A stretch of 64,000 bases of DNA, from NCBI GenBank assembly GCA_051861445.1, contig JBHYCS010000004.1:123351-187350 (forward strand). Direction: 5' to 3'. Below the pieces are notes generated by a model. That model had not been told where the DNA came from. It ran no database searches and saw only the letters and a list, made by a program, of their open reading frames with translations. The number at the start of each line of letters is the position of its first letter. Positions within the stretch are counted from its first letter, which is position 1. Shown here piece by piece: positions 17,585-26,321 of the stretch. The stretch comes from Parasediminibacterium sp051861445 (GTDB lineage Bacteria > Bacteroidota > Bacteroidia > Chitinophagales > Chitinophagaceae). Position numbers and translations under genes: made by a program.

Positions 17585-18859
17585 ATGTTATTGGATAAAC
17601 AACTGATAGAAGATCAAAATAGTAAATTGCTTTCTACTCATAAACGTAGCTTTGAGTTTGTTGCAGAAGGCATTTCGAATGTAGATGATATACTTAAAAA
17701 ATTAGTGGCTTTTCAAATTGCTATTCCTTCATGGGCTTTAGGAACTGGTGGAACAAGGTTTGGTCGTTTTAGTGGTGCTGGTGAGCCTAGAAATTTAGAA
17801 GAAAAAATTACCGATGTTGGTTTATTACATGCTTTAAATCAATCTAGTGGTGCTATTTCTTTACATATTCCTTGGGATATTCCTCAAAATCATGCAGCAA
17901 TAAAAGCATTAGCTGCTAGTTTCGATTTAAAGTTTGATGCTGTAAATTCGAATACATTTCAAGATCAAGCCAATCAAGAACATAGTTACAAATTTGGTTC
18001 GTTACAACATGTAGATAAAGCGGTTCGTAAGCAAGCAATTGACCACAACATTGAAGTGATTAAACAAGGTGTAGCATTGGGTTCTAAAGCACTAACTGTT
18101 TGGTTAGCCGATGGTTCTTGTTTTCCTGGTCAGTTAAATTTTAGAGGTGCTTGGGAAAGAACGTATGAAAGCTTACAAGAAATTTATGCAGCATTACCAG
18201 AAGATTGGAAAGTATTTGTAGAGTATAAAGCTTTTGAACCTAATTTTTACTCAATGAGTGTAGGTGATTGGGGACAATCGTATTTATATGCTTCTAAATT
18301 AGGTCCTAAAGCATATACATTGGTAGATTTAGGCCATCATTTACCAAATGCCAATATTGAGCAAATTGTAAGTTTATTGATGATGGAAAATAAGCTAGCT
18401 GGTTTCCATTTTAATGATAGTAAATATGGCGATGATGATTTAACGGTTGGCTCTATAAATCCATATCAACTGTTCTTAATTTTTAATGAATTGGTAGAAG
18501 GAATGGATGCAAAAGGTATGAACCATGCAACTGATTTAGGTTGGATGATTGATGCTAGTCACAATGTAAAAGATCCATTAGAAGATTTGTTACAATCTGT
18601 TGAAGCCATTATGATTGCTTATGCACAAGCGTTGTTAGTAGATACAAAAGCATTAAAAGAAGCACAAGCAGTAAATGATGTAGTAAGATGCCAAGAAGTG
18701 TTACAAGCTGCATATAGAACCGATGTTCGTTCATTGGTAGCACAAGCAAGATTATTAGCAGGTGGTGCTTTGGAACCTTTAAGTCTTTATCGCTCATTAA
18801 ATGTGAGAAAAGAATTGGTAAAAGAAAGAGGAGAAAAAACGGTAGCAACAGGATTATAA
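17585..18859 (+). CDS. rhaI: L-rhamnose isomerase (TIM-barrel, Pseudomonas/Rhizobium-type)
   Basis: A 424-residue xylose-isomerase-like TIM barrel that converts L-rhamnose to L-rhamnulose. Metal-ligand regions are readable: FVEYKAFEPNFYS (Glu), TLVDLGHHLPNANIE (Asp), AGFHFNDSKYGDDD (His and Asp) and the late GWMIDASHN. It resembles the shorter broad-specificity isomerases rather than the E. coli RhaA type, hence the symbol rhaI. It is the last gene of the rhamnose operon and is followed by a terminator-like hairpin. Confidence 0.9.
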   Translation: MLLDKQLIEDQNSKLLSTHKRSFEFVAEGISNVDDILKKLVAFQIAIPSWALGTGGTRFGRFSGAGEPRNLEEKITDVGLLHALNQSSGAISLHIPWDIPQNHAAIKALAASFDLKFDAVNSNTFQDQANQEHSYKFGSLQHVDKAVRKQAIDHNIEVIKQGVALGSKALTVWLADGSCFPGQLNFRGAWERTYESLQEIYAALPEDWKVFVEYKAFEPNFYSMSVGDWGQSYLYASKLGPKAYTLVDLGHHLPNANIEQIVSLLMMENKLAGFHFNDSKYGDDDLTVGSINPYQLFLIFNELVEGMDAKGMNHATDLGWMIDASHNVKDPLEDLLQSVEAIMIAYAQALLVDTKALKEAQAVNDVVRCQEVLQAAYRTDVRSLVAQARLLAGGALEPLSLYRSLNVRKELVKERGEKTVATGL

Positions 18860-18885
18860 TTTCAATAACCATGTAATGTATTTAG

Positions 18886-18926
18886 TCGGCACTTTGTGTT
18901 TTCATCAACATAAAGTGCCGATTTTT
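18886..18926 (+). terminator. Terminator closing the rhamnose operon
   Basis: A 10-bp perfect stem, TCGGCACTTT / AAAGTGCCGA, with a 16-base loop and a following T-run, between the isomerase stop codon and the GH35 start. It suggests the glycoside hydrolases have their own promoter or depend on read-through. Confidence 0.75.
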
Positions 18927-18952
18927 ATTTAAATTAATAAAATAGACTTTCA

Positions 18953-20782
18953 ATGCTTAAAAAAATAGCTACAACAGTATTCATTTTAAGTTTTTTATTA
19001 CTAAACATACAGGCACAGCAAAAACATAATTTTAGTTTAGGCGATACTTGTTTTTTATTAGATGGAAAGCCATTGCAAATGATTTCTGGAGAAATGCATT
19101 GCGTAAGAATTCCTAAAGAATATTGGAGAGAACGAATGAAAATGGCTAAAGCAATGGGATTAAATACCATTGGTACTTATGTATTTTGGAATGCACACGA
19201 ACCTGAGCCTGGTAAATTTAATTTTAAAGGAAATAATGATATTGCTGCATTTGTACAAATTGCAAAAGAAGAAGGTTTATGGGTAGTGATGCGTCCAAGT
19301 CCATACGTATGTGCAGAATGGGAATTTGGTGGATATCCATATTGGTTATTGAAAAATAAGGAGTTGAAAGTAAGAAGCACCGATACTGCATTTATAAAAA
19401 TGTATAAACGTTACATGCAACAATTGGCGAAGCAATTAGTGCCGCATTTAATTACCAATGGTGGAAATATATTGATGGTACAAATTGAAAATGAGTATGG
19501 TTCTTACGGTAGCGATAAAGATTATTTACGTTTAAATGAAACCATTTTTAAAGAAGTAGGATTTGATTGTCCGTTGTTTACTTGTGATCCTGCAAATGAT
19601 GTTGGAAGAGGAAGTTTATCAGGTGTTTTACCTACTGTAAATGGCCTTGCAAAACCTTTAGCAGTAAAGGCTTTGGTAAATAAATACAACAGTAATAAAG
19701 GGCCATATTATGTGGCAGAATGGTATCCTGGTTGGTTTGACGATTGGGGTAAAAAACACAATGTTAGAGATGCAGATAAAGATGCTGCTAACTTAGATAC
19801 TGCTTTACAAGCAGGACTGTCTATTAATATGTATATGTTTCATGGAGGAACTACAAGAGATTTTATGAATGGTGCCAATATGAATGCAAAAAACGCCTAT
19901 TCACCACAAATATCTAGTTACGATTACGATGCACCTTTAGATGAAGCAGGAAATCCTACACCTAAATTTTATAAGTTTAGAAACGTAATTCAAAAGTATT
20001 TACCTGCAAATACAGTTTTACCGAATGTTCCAACTGCTAAAAAAGCGATTCAATTACCTGCCATTCAATTCACCGAATTTGCAAGTATACATCAACAAAA
20101 AGTTAAGCCTATAAAAGCTCAATATCCTTTGTCGTTTGAAGCTTTGAATCAAGCTTACGGTTTTGTACTATATGCTCATCAATTAAACACAGTGGGCAAA
20201 GGTTGGCTAGTTGTAAAAGATGTTAGAAGTTATGCAGCTATATTTTTAAATGGAAAAAAAGTAGGAGTATTAGATAGAAGATTACGCCAAGATTCTATTT
20301 GGTTAGACGTTGCTGAACCCAATTCAGTATTAGAATTATGGGTTGAAAATACAGGACGATTAAATTTTGGCCCTTATTTAAACGATAATCATCAAGGTAT
20401 TGTAAAAGGAGTTGTATTTAATAATGAGTTGTTACAAAATTGGGAAATGTTTTCTTATCCGTTTAGCAATACCAAGTCTATCAAATTTCAATCTCAACCT
20501 ATTTCAACTGATTACCCAACTTTATACAAAGCGAAATTTGATGTAGATGAAATTGCAGATACGTATTTAGATATGCGTTCGTTTGGAAAAGGTTTTGTGG
20601 TTTTAAATGGTCATAATTTAGGACGATATTTTAACATTGGTCCACAACAAACCATTTATATTCCTGCTGTTTGGTTAAAAGAAAAGAACAATGAATTAAT
20701 TGTTTTTGATCAGTTAAAATCTGGTCATAATCAGATTAGTACACTCAATCATCCAATTTTAGATATGCTTGTAAAACCATAA
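18953..20782 (+). CDS. Secreted GH35 beta-galactosidase
   Basis: A 609-residue exported glycoside hydrolase. The signal peptide is MLKKIATTVFILSFLLLNIQAQ. The GH35 barrel starts at FLLDGKPLQMISGEMHCVRIP, with NTIGTYVFWNAHEPEPG, RPSPYVCAEWEFGGYP, the acid/base Glu in QIENEYGSYG (about E181) and the probable nucleophile in VAEWYPGW (about E256). C-terminal beta-sandwich domains follow from about residue 370, including the GFVVLNGHNLGRYFNIGPQQT segment common to the family. It removes terminal beta-linked galactose. The GH115 gene starts 7 bases after its stop, so the two enzymes are coupled. Confidence 0.93.
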   Translation: MLKKIATTVFILSFLLLNIQAQQKHNFSLGDTCFLLDGKPLQMISGEMHCVRIPKEYWRERMKMAKAMGLNTIGTYVFWNAHEPEPGKFNFKGNNDIAAFVQIAKEEGLWVVMRPSPYVCAEWEFGGYPYWLLKNKELKVRSTDTAFIKMYKRYMQQLAKQLVPHLITNGGNILMVQIENEYGSYGSDKDYLRLNETIFKEVGFDCPLFTCDPANDVGRGSLSGVLPTVNGLAKPLAVKALVNKYNSNKGPYYVAEWYPGWFDDWGKKHNVRDADKDAANLDTALQAGLSINMYMFHGGTTRDFMNGANMNAKNAYSPQISSYDYDAPLDEAGNPTPKFYKFRNVIQKYLPANTVLPNVPTAKKAIQLPAIQFTEFASIHQQKVKPIKAQYPLSFEALNQAYGFVLYAHQLNTVGKGWLVVKDVRSYAAIFLNGKKVGVLDRRLRQDSIWLDVAEPNSVLELWVENTGRLNFGPYLNDNHQGIVKGVVFNNELLQNWEMFSYPFSNTKSIKFQSQPISTDYPTLYKAKFDVDEIADTYLDMRSFGKGFVVLNGHNLGRYFNIGPQQTIYIPAVWLKEKNNELIVFDQLKSGHNQISTLNHPILDMLVKP

Positions 20783-20789
20783 TTATTCT

Positions 20790-23324
20790 ATGCATATTCC
20801 ATCTATTGTAAGTTTTGTTTCAAGCAGATATTTGCTCATCATTTTGTTGATTACTACAAATGTTTATGGACAATCCATTACTGTTCAGAGCACTCAAGCA
20901 AAAGATTTATTTCCATTAGTATCTCAAAATAAAGCAGCTGTTATCTATATTGATACAAATGAAGAACCCGTAATTGTCACAGCTGCAAAAGCTTTGCAAA
21001 AAGATATACAAATGGTTGCAAGCATACAGCCAAAACTAAAAGAAACAACAATAGACAAAGGTGTGTTTCCTGTAATCATAGGAACAGTTGCCAACAATAA
21101 AATAATTCAGCAGTTGATTCGATTGAAAAAAATAGACGTTGCTGAAATTGTAAATACATGGGAACGTTTTCAAATAGCTGTGGTAGAAAAACCTTTTGTT
21201 GGAGTAGAAAAAGCATTGGTAATTGTAGGAAGCGATGCAAGAGGTACAGCTTTTGGCGTATTTGAATTATCACAAAAAATAGGTGTTTCTCCTTGGTATT
21301 GGTGGGCAGATGTTACGCCAAAAAAACAAACTCATTTATTTATTGGTGGAAAGCAAATAAGCAAATCGCCATCTGTAAAATACAGAGGTATTTTTTTAAA
21401 TGATGAAGATTGGGGTTTGCAACCTTGGGCTGCCAAAAAAATAGATACTTTAATAAAAGATATAGGACCTAAAACTTATGCTCACATTTTTGAATTATTG
21501 TTACGATTAAAAGCCAATTATATATGGCCAGCCATGCATCCTTGCACAAAGGCTTTTTATTATTATCCTGAAAATGCAGTTGTAGCCAATCAATATGCAA
21601 TTGTGGTAGGAAGTAGCCATTGTGAGCCGATGTTGAGAAACAATGTATTTGAATGGAGTGAAAATTTTAAACACGAATATGGAATTGAACCCAAAGAATG
21701 GCGATACGATTTAAACAAAACACAAATTGCCACTTATTGGGAAGATAGAATTAAGAAAGTTACACCTTATGAATCTGTAATTACTGTTGGCATGCGTGGC
21801 ATTCATGATGGAAGTATGCCTGGACCAAAAGATGTCAATCAAAAAGTAAAATTATTAGAAAATGTAATTACTGATCAGCGTTCCATTCTCACCAAAAACT
21901 ATCAACGTTCTATTGAAAAAATACCCCAAATTTTTTGTCCATATAAAGAAGTTTTGCAACTGTATAGAAAAGGATTAAACCTGCCTGATGATGTTACCAT
22001 TGTTTGGGCTGACGATAACTTCGGCTACATTACTCAGTTGTCAGATGCTAGAGAACAACAAAGAAGTGGAGGTAGTGGTGTGTATTATCATTTGTCTTAT
22101 TGGGGTGCTCCACATGATTATTTGTGGTTATCTACTATTTCACCCACTTTAATTGGCTACGAAATGCAGAAAGCCTATGAGTTTGGAGCAAATCGTTTAT
22201 GGGTGTTTAATGTTGGTGATATAAAACCTGCAGAAATGGAAATGAATTTTTCTTTAGATATGGCTTATGACATTACCAAATGGAATGCTTTTACTGCAAC
22301 TGCATATGTTAAACATTGGGCAACTGAAAATTTTGGAAACACTTTTGCAGCTGAAATTGCAGCCATAAAATCCGAGTATTATAAACTTGCACAAACTGCA
22401 AAACCAGAACATATGCTGCTCGTTTCTTTTACTGAAGAGGCAGTAGATCAACGATTGATTGATTATGTACAACTTGAACAAAAAACAAAACAGTTATACC
22501 AACAAATTCCAACACATTTAAAAGATGCTTTTTATCAAACAATTTTATATCCGGTGGAAGCTGCAAGCTTAATGAATCAAAAAATATTGTATGCTAAAAA
22601 AAGTAAACTCTTAGCTGCAAAAGCACAGCAACAAGCGTTATTATTTAGCAATAAAGCAACCAAAGCTTTTGAAAATATTATACAAATTACCAAGCATTAT
22701 AACCAAGTCATATCAAATGGAAAATGGAATGGTATCATGAGTTATCAACCAAGAGATTTAGCAGTTTTTAAAATGCCTGCTGTTGCCTCTAAAACAGAAA
22801 TTGATAGTGCAGCGAATTCACTTATCAATAAAGCAGTTACAGATATAAAAATTAGTAAAAAGCAGGTAATTGCTGCCGCAGATTTTGTAGATAAAGTAGA
22901 AAATAAAACAAGCAAAATTAATACACTACATCAACTTGGTTTAGGTGGAAAAAGTATTGCTTTAACGCCTTTTACTGCTGCTGCTATCGATTCGGCAAAT
23001 TATAAAAAAGCAACTGCTGTATTGTACAATTTTATTGCCGAAAATAGTAGTTACGAAATCGTAGTGAAATGTTTACCAACACATGCAATGAATAAAGATT
23101 ATGCACTTAAATTGGCTATTTCTATTGACAATGGATCACCAAGTATTTTGAAATTTGCTGCAGAAGCCAATAGTAAACAATGGTCTAAAAATGTAGTGAA
23201 TGGTTTTGCTGCTGCAAGTATAAAAACGCCACAATTAACTGCTGGTAAACACCAAATTACTCTGTATTTATTAGAGCCAGGTGTGGTTATAAACCAGATT
23301 GAAATTGGCACTGCTGAAGATTGA
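20790..23324 (+). CDS. Secreted GH115 family alpha-glucuronidase-like glycoside hydrolase
   Basis: An 844-residue exported protein with signal peptide (LLIILLITTNVYGQ). Diagnostic GH115 segments: GTAFGVFELSQKIGVSPWYWWADV, the YRGIFLNDEDWGLQPWA block, RLKANYIWPAMHP, VVGSSHCEPMLRN, TVGMRGIHDGSMPGP, VWADDNFGYITQL and GGSGVYYHLSYWGAPHDYLW. The C-terminal 250 residues are helical plus a beta-sandwich. Known members remove (4-O-methyl)-glucuronic acid from xylan; substrate breadth in the family is incompletely known. Its coupling to a GH35 galactosidase rather than to xylanases is notable. Confidence 0.92.
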   Translation: MHIPSIVSFVSSRYLLIILLITTNVYGQSITVQSTQAKDLFPLVSQNKAAVIYIDTNEEPVIVTAAKALQKDIQMVASIQPKLKETTIDKGVFPVIIGTVANNKIIQQLIRLKKIDVAEIVNTWERFQIAVVEKPFVGVEKALVIVGSDARGTAFGVFELSQKIGVSPWYWWADVTPKKQTHLFIGGKQISKSPSVKYRGIFLNDEDWGLQPWAAKKIDTLIKDIGPKTYAHIFELLLRLKANYIWPAMHPCTKAFYYYPENAVVANQYAIVVGSSHCEPMLRNNVFEWSENFKHEYGIEPKEWRYDLNKTQIATYWEDRIKKVTPYESVITVGMRGIHDGSMPGPKDVNQKVKLLENVITDQRSILTKNYQRSIEKIPQIFCPYKEVLQLYRKGLNLPDDVTIVWADDNFGYITQLSDAREQQRSGGSGVYYHLSYWGAPHDYLWLSTISPTLIGYEMQKAYEFGANRLWVFNVGDIKPAEMEMNFSLDMAYDITKWNAFTATAYVKHWATENFGNTFAAEIAAIKSEYYKLAQTAKPEHMLLVSFTEEAVDQRLIDYVQLEQKTKQLYQQIPTHLKDAFYQTILYPVEAASLMNQKILYAKKSKLLAAKAQQQALLFSNKATKAFENIIQITKHYNQVISNGKWNGIMSYQPRDLAVFKMPAVASKTEIDSAANSLINKAVTDIKISKKQVIAAADFVDKVENKTSKINTLHQLGLGGKSIALTPFTAAAIDSANYKKATAVLYNFIAENSSYEIVVKCLPTHAMNKDYALKLAISIDNGSPSILKFAAEANSKQWSKNVVNGFAAASIKTPQLTAGKHQITLYLLEPGVVINQIEIGTAED

Positions 23325-23341
23325 TATGTCTGTTGAAATAA

Positions 23342-23427
23342 TAGCCCTGATTGCAGCGAAAACCCCGTTGAAGCTTTGTGTGTGGGCTTTGTGACGGAGT
23401 TGTAGCGTAAAGCAGGACTACAGCTGA
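23342..23427. repeat. REP-like intergenic repeat element
   Basis: An imperfect inverted structure beginning AGCCCTGATTGCAGCGAAAA and ending GTAGCGTAAAGCAGGACT. Outer arms CCTG/CAGG, a 7-of-8 pair AACCCCGT/ACGGAGTT and an inner AAGC/GCTT can fold into one long hairpin. It is clearly more GC-rich than its surroundings. From memory, elements with CCCTGATTGCAG ... GTAGCG.AAAGCAGGA borders recur in intergenic gaps of many Bacteroidota genomes. Only this copy is seen in the window. Confidence 0.6.
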
Positions 23428-23453
23428 ATAATGAATAAAAAGTTTAGCTACAA

Positions 23454-24545
23454 TTAATCATTGTATAATTTACTTTTAGGAACAAGCTTTAGTTTCTTGA
23501 GCAAAATTTGTTTCAGTTGCACCTTTACCACTTGACCCATGGTTTTTGCTTTTAAAAAACTAGCATTATTAAAATGATTGGCTAATTCAACTGCTAAGTT
23601 TTGAATTTTATTATCAATAGAAATGGTATCTGCACACATTATATCTATCAGTTCTTTTAATCGGTATCTGCTTGTTGCAATTCTAAATACTACTTTGGTT
23701 CTTTCTTCTGCTTGATATTGTTCAATAGATTCTTTGTTTAGTTTGGCTGCAACTACTTGTACAAATGCATAATTTTCTTTAAAAAATTGTGGTAAATACA
23801 AGTTTTTTCTACCCTCATAACTTTGTTGATCAAAATCAATACCTCTAATTCTGTACTGAATATTTTCTATGTCAGGTGTAATATCTACCACAAAATTATA
23901 GCTACGCATATCGCCTAATAAACGCATAAAACAACGTTCGTTAAACTTCACAAATTCTTTGGCAAAACGAACTTGATTGGTACTTGGAAGATGCAGATAC
24001 GATTTTATAAATTCATCGCCAGGAATACCAGGAATATGTTCTTCAATCAAGGTTTGATGGTCTGTAAAAAAAGTAATATGGTTAGGCGACAACATGTGTT
24101 CTAACTCTAAACCATACACTCTATTGGCATCGGCACGTTTAATGTAATAGTGATCGTAATTATCGTTGAAACGGTTAATAATTCTAATTCTAAAAGGGTG
24201 ACTGTTACCAAACGTACAAAAATCTATGCGTTCAACATCTAGGTGACTAACAAAACTAAAATCGCCTTCGGTTTGTAAAATGGCATACACTTTTACCAAT
24301 CCATCTCTCAAATATTCCCATTCTCTCATGTCGTAAGAAACGGTTTCCCAAGCAGATTCTTTGCCATTGCTATTTTTAAGCGGAACACTATACGTAAAAC
24401 GCAACAATTCTTCGTAATGAACAGGTAAATGCACTTCTCTGCCATACTTTGTTAAGTATTTTCGTAAGGTTGAGTTAATAGCAAAAATTGGTTTTTTTCT
24501 GCTAGGTGTATTGGGTATATTATTCTCTTCGTTTAAAGGTATCAT
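23454..24545 (-). CDS. Unknown protein with kinase-like (protein kinase/APH fold) motifs
   Basis: A 363-residue cytosolic protein that I cannot assign to a named family. Reading along it, HYYIKRADA (about K136) resembles the beta-3 lysine of kinases, TLIEEHIPGIPGDEF (about 165-179) resembles a hinge, LLGDMRSYNFVV (D212, N217) has the Asp-x4-Asn spacing of the catalytic loop, and RIRGIDFDQQSYEG (D237) resembles the DFG/DFD metal site. The order and spacing fit a protein-kinase or aminoglycoside-phosphotransferase fold. The C-terminal 100 residues are helical and basic. The N-terminal 20 residues are Pro/Asn-rich and probably disordered. It is on the same strand as the ATPase pair, 126 bases away. 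The kinase reading is inference. Confidence 0.6.
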   Translation of the reverse strand: MIPLNEENNIPNTPSRKKPIFAINSTLRKYLTKYGREVHLPVHYEELLRFTYSVPLKNSNGKESAWETVSYDMREWEYLRDGLVKVYAILQTEGDFSFVSHLDVERIDFCTFGNSHPFRIRIINRFNDNYDHYYIKRADANRVYGLELEHMLSPNHITFFTDHQTLIEEHIPGIPGDEFIKSYLHLPSTNQVRFAKEFVKFNERCFMRLLGDMRSYNFVVDITPDIENIQYRIRGIDFDQQSYEGRKNLYLPQFFKENYAFVQVVAAKLNKESIEQYQAEERTKVVFRIATSRYRLKELIDIMCADTISIDNKIQNLAVELANHFNNASFLKAKTMGQVVKVQLKQILLKKLKLVPKSKLYND

Positions 24546-24671
24546 GGCAATTCAATTATGCAAGATTTTTTTGTATGGAAGCCAGCATTTGTGCTACTAT
24601 TGGGCTGCTGTTGTGTCACACTCTTGTACGCTTTTTTGTCTATTCAGCAAATTGATTGTAGAGGCAAGAGG

Positions 24672-25262
24672 TTATGGTATAAATGTTCGAAATTTTGTAT
24701 AGAAGCTATTGAAACTTACACTCTGAGAACATAACCACTCTATATCTATTTGTTGAGTGAAATGATGAACATCTTTTTCAATCGATACTTTTTCTTTATG
24801 ATTAGTATATAGAATTTTCTTAGCTATTTTTCTTTCTATTTTCTCTATATCTTTCGAAATATTTTTTTGTGTTGCAGCATTTGTTACTTTTTCCTTAATA
24901 AACAAAAGCCAATGTTCAATGGCTTGAACAGGAAATACAATTATAGCTTTTTGCTTACCTCTCTCGTCTAATCTATTGTATAAATTTTCAATCTCTTGTG
25001 TGAATTCAGATTTGTTTCTGTCATCATAATCTATACCAATAAACAATAAATCAATATAAAATCCTTGCTTGTATAGAAATGAAAAATCAACTGCTTGAAC
25101 CATTTTACCAAGTACATCTTTGCTGTTATTGCATAATAGTCTTTTGTAGAAAACGTTATTAAAATCGAATTGTACTTTATCAGCAAATTTTGATAAAAAA
25201 GTTTGTATGAAAGTTTTGTGAGCATGATCTTCACAAATAATGCTATAAGTTATTTTTTTCAT
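24672..25262 (-). CDS. TOPRIM-like/DUF4276-type partner of the AAA ATPase
   Basis: A 196-residue protein. SIICEDHAHKTFIQTFL places an acidic residue (E11) at the end of the first strand, LLFIGIDYDDRN (D78, D80) gives a DxD pair after a hydrophobic strand, and FPVQAIEHWLL (E116) resembles the PxxxIExWLL motif of DUF4276/RloB-type TOPRIM-like proteins. Together these look like a metal-dependent nuclease core. The C-terminal 60 residues are Lys-rich helices. Its ATG overlaps the ATPase stop codon (ATGA), so translation is coupled. OLD, Gabija, PARIS and retron-type defence modules also combine an ABC-like ATPase with a TOPRIM component. The specific family here is uncertain. Confidence 0.65.
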   Translation of the reverse strand: MKKITYSIICEDHAHKTFIQTFLSKFADKVQFDFNNVFYKRLLCNNSKDVLGKMVQAVDFSFLYKQGFYIDLLFIGIDYDDRNKSEFTQEIENLYNRLDERGKQKAIIVFPVQAIEHWLLFIKEKVTNAATQKNISKDIEKIERKIAKKILYTNHKEKVSIEKDVHHFTQQIDIEWLCSQSVSFNSFYTKFRTFIP

Positions 25263-26254
25263 ACAGGTACTCCTCCTAAAAATCCATTAATCCATTGTTG
25301 ACCAAGCGATTTATAGTATTCTTTTTGAGGCTTAATACCACTTTCTTCTAACTCTTTGTAAATAGGGTCTAAAACATCAAATTTTAGATTTTTAATTTCA
25401 GTGATGCCATTCAACATTTCAAAAATGTGTATACATTCTGGCTCGTCTTCAAATAAATCTACAACAAGAGGACTGTGTGTGGTCATAAAAACTTGTATAT
25501 CTTTTTCTTCTGCAAGTTCTTTAATAAGATCAATGACTTCTTTTATTCTACGAGGATGAATACCCGTTTCAGGCTCTTCAATAAATAAATATTTTGGTGG
25601 TTCAGGCTGATTTACGATGCACAAAATGCACAAAAAATACAGAACGCCCTCCGAAAGTTCATCACTCCAAAAAACTGTATTTTCTTTATTTTTTAATCCT
25701 ACTTTAATTTTATTATTTTCAAGAAAATCCAATACTATTTCCTCAAATTCATTATTAAACTGTACTAAATCTTCTGTTATTTTTTTAAAAATTGTTCTAT
25801 GCTTATTTAAAACGATTTGTAAAAAAGATGCCATGTTTTCACCTGAACCATTAATTTGATTGGCTTTTATATCAAATATCTTTTCTCTTTTTAGACTATC
25901 GATTTGTATTTTGTAAATATGGCTATTTTGGATTGAAGATGTAAATTGGTAAAAAACTCGATTATACTCGTATGGCGGTGAGTCTGAATCCAAAAAAACT
26001 ACTTTCCCATTTAAGATACGAATTGTTTGTTTATTTATAGAAATTTCAAAACTTGGTAGTTTGTTTTCTTTATTTGTTTCTGTAAATTCTTGTATACTTC
26101 CACTTAAAGAAATTTTATTCTTAATTGAAGAAAAAATACTTAGAAAATTACTTTTACCAGAGTTGTTTGGACCAATTAAAAGATTTATTCTATGTAGACT
26201 TACATCGGCATGTTGAATGCTTTTGAAATTGTCTACGACTAAACGCTCAATCAT
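25259..26254 (-). CDS. AAA (AAA15/OLD-like, ABC-type) ATPase
   Basis: A 331-residue SMC/RecF-like ATPase. N-terminal IERLVVDNFKSIQHADVSL is followed by Walker A GPNNSGKS (28-35). The ABC signature-like LSEG is at 200-203, Walker B YLFIEEPETGIHP at 222-234 and the switch motif TTHSPLVVDLF at 258-268. The central 150 residues are the variable coiled lid. No nuclease domain is fused; instead a TOPRIM-like protein is encoded directly downstream with a 4-base overlap. Such split ATPase/TOPRIM pairs are typical of phage defence or DNA repair modules. A weak 6-bp hairpin (AAAGCT/AGCTTT, 26271-26286) separates it from the DUF2130 gene. Confidence 0.85.
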   Translation of the reverse strand: MIERLVVDNFKSIQHADVSLHRINLLIGPNNSGKSNFLSIFSSIKNKISLSGSIQEFTETNKENKLPSFEISINKQTIRILNGKVVFLDSDSPPYEYNRVFYQFTSSIQNSHIYKIQIDSLKREKIFDIKANQINGSGENMASFLQIVLNKHRTIFKKITEDLVQFNNEFEEIVLDFLENNKIKVGLKNKENTVFWSDELSEGVLYFLCILCIVNQPEPPKYLFIEEPETGIHPRRIKEVIDLIKELAEEKDIQVFMTTHSPLVVDLFEDEPECIHIFEMLNGITEIKNLKFDVLDPIYKELEESGIKPQKEYYKSLGQQWINGFLGGVPV

Positions 26255-26321
26255 AAAAAAAAGTTTATTAAAAGCTGAATAGCTTTATAGTATAAAAGTA
26301 ATGAAAGTAAATTATACTGTT

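Noticed and set aside
24511..24702. Short plus-strand ORF between the kinase-like and TOPRIM-like genes
   Set aside because: It overlaps both gene ends, has an unusual Cys/Tyr-rich translation and no promoter or family signal.
25259..26254. Complete PARIS or Gabija system
   Set aside because: The small partner shows DUF4276/RloB-like rather than DUF4435-like motifs, and no UvrD-like helicase is adjacent, so naming a known system would overreach.
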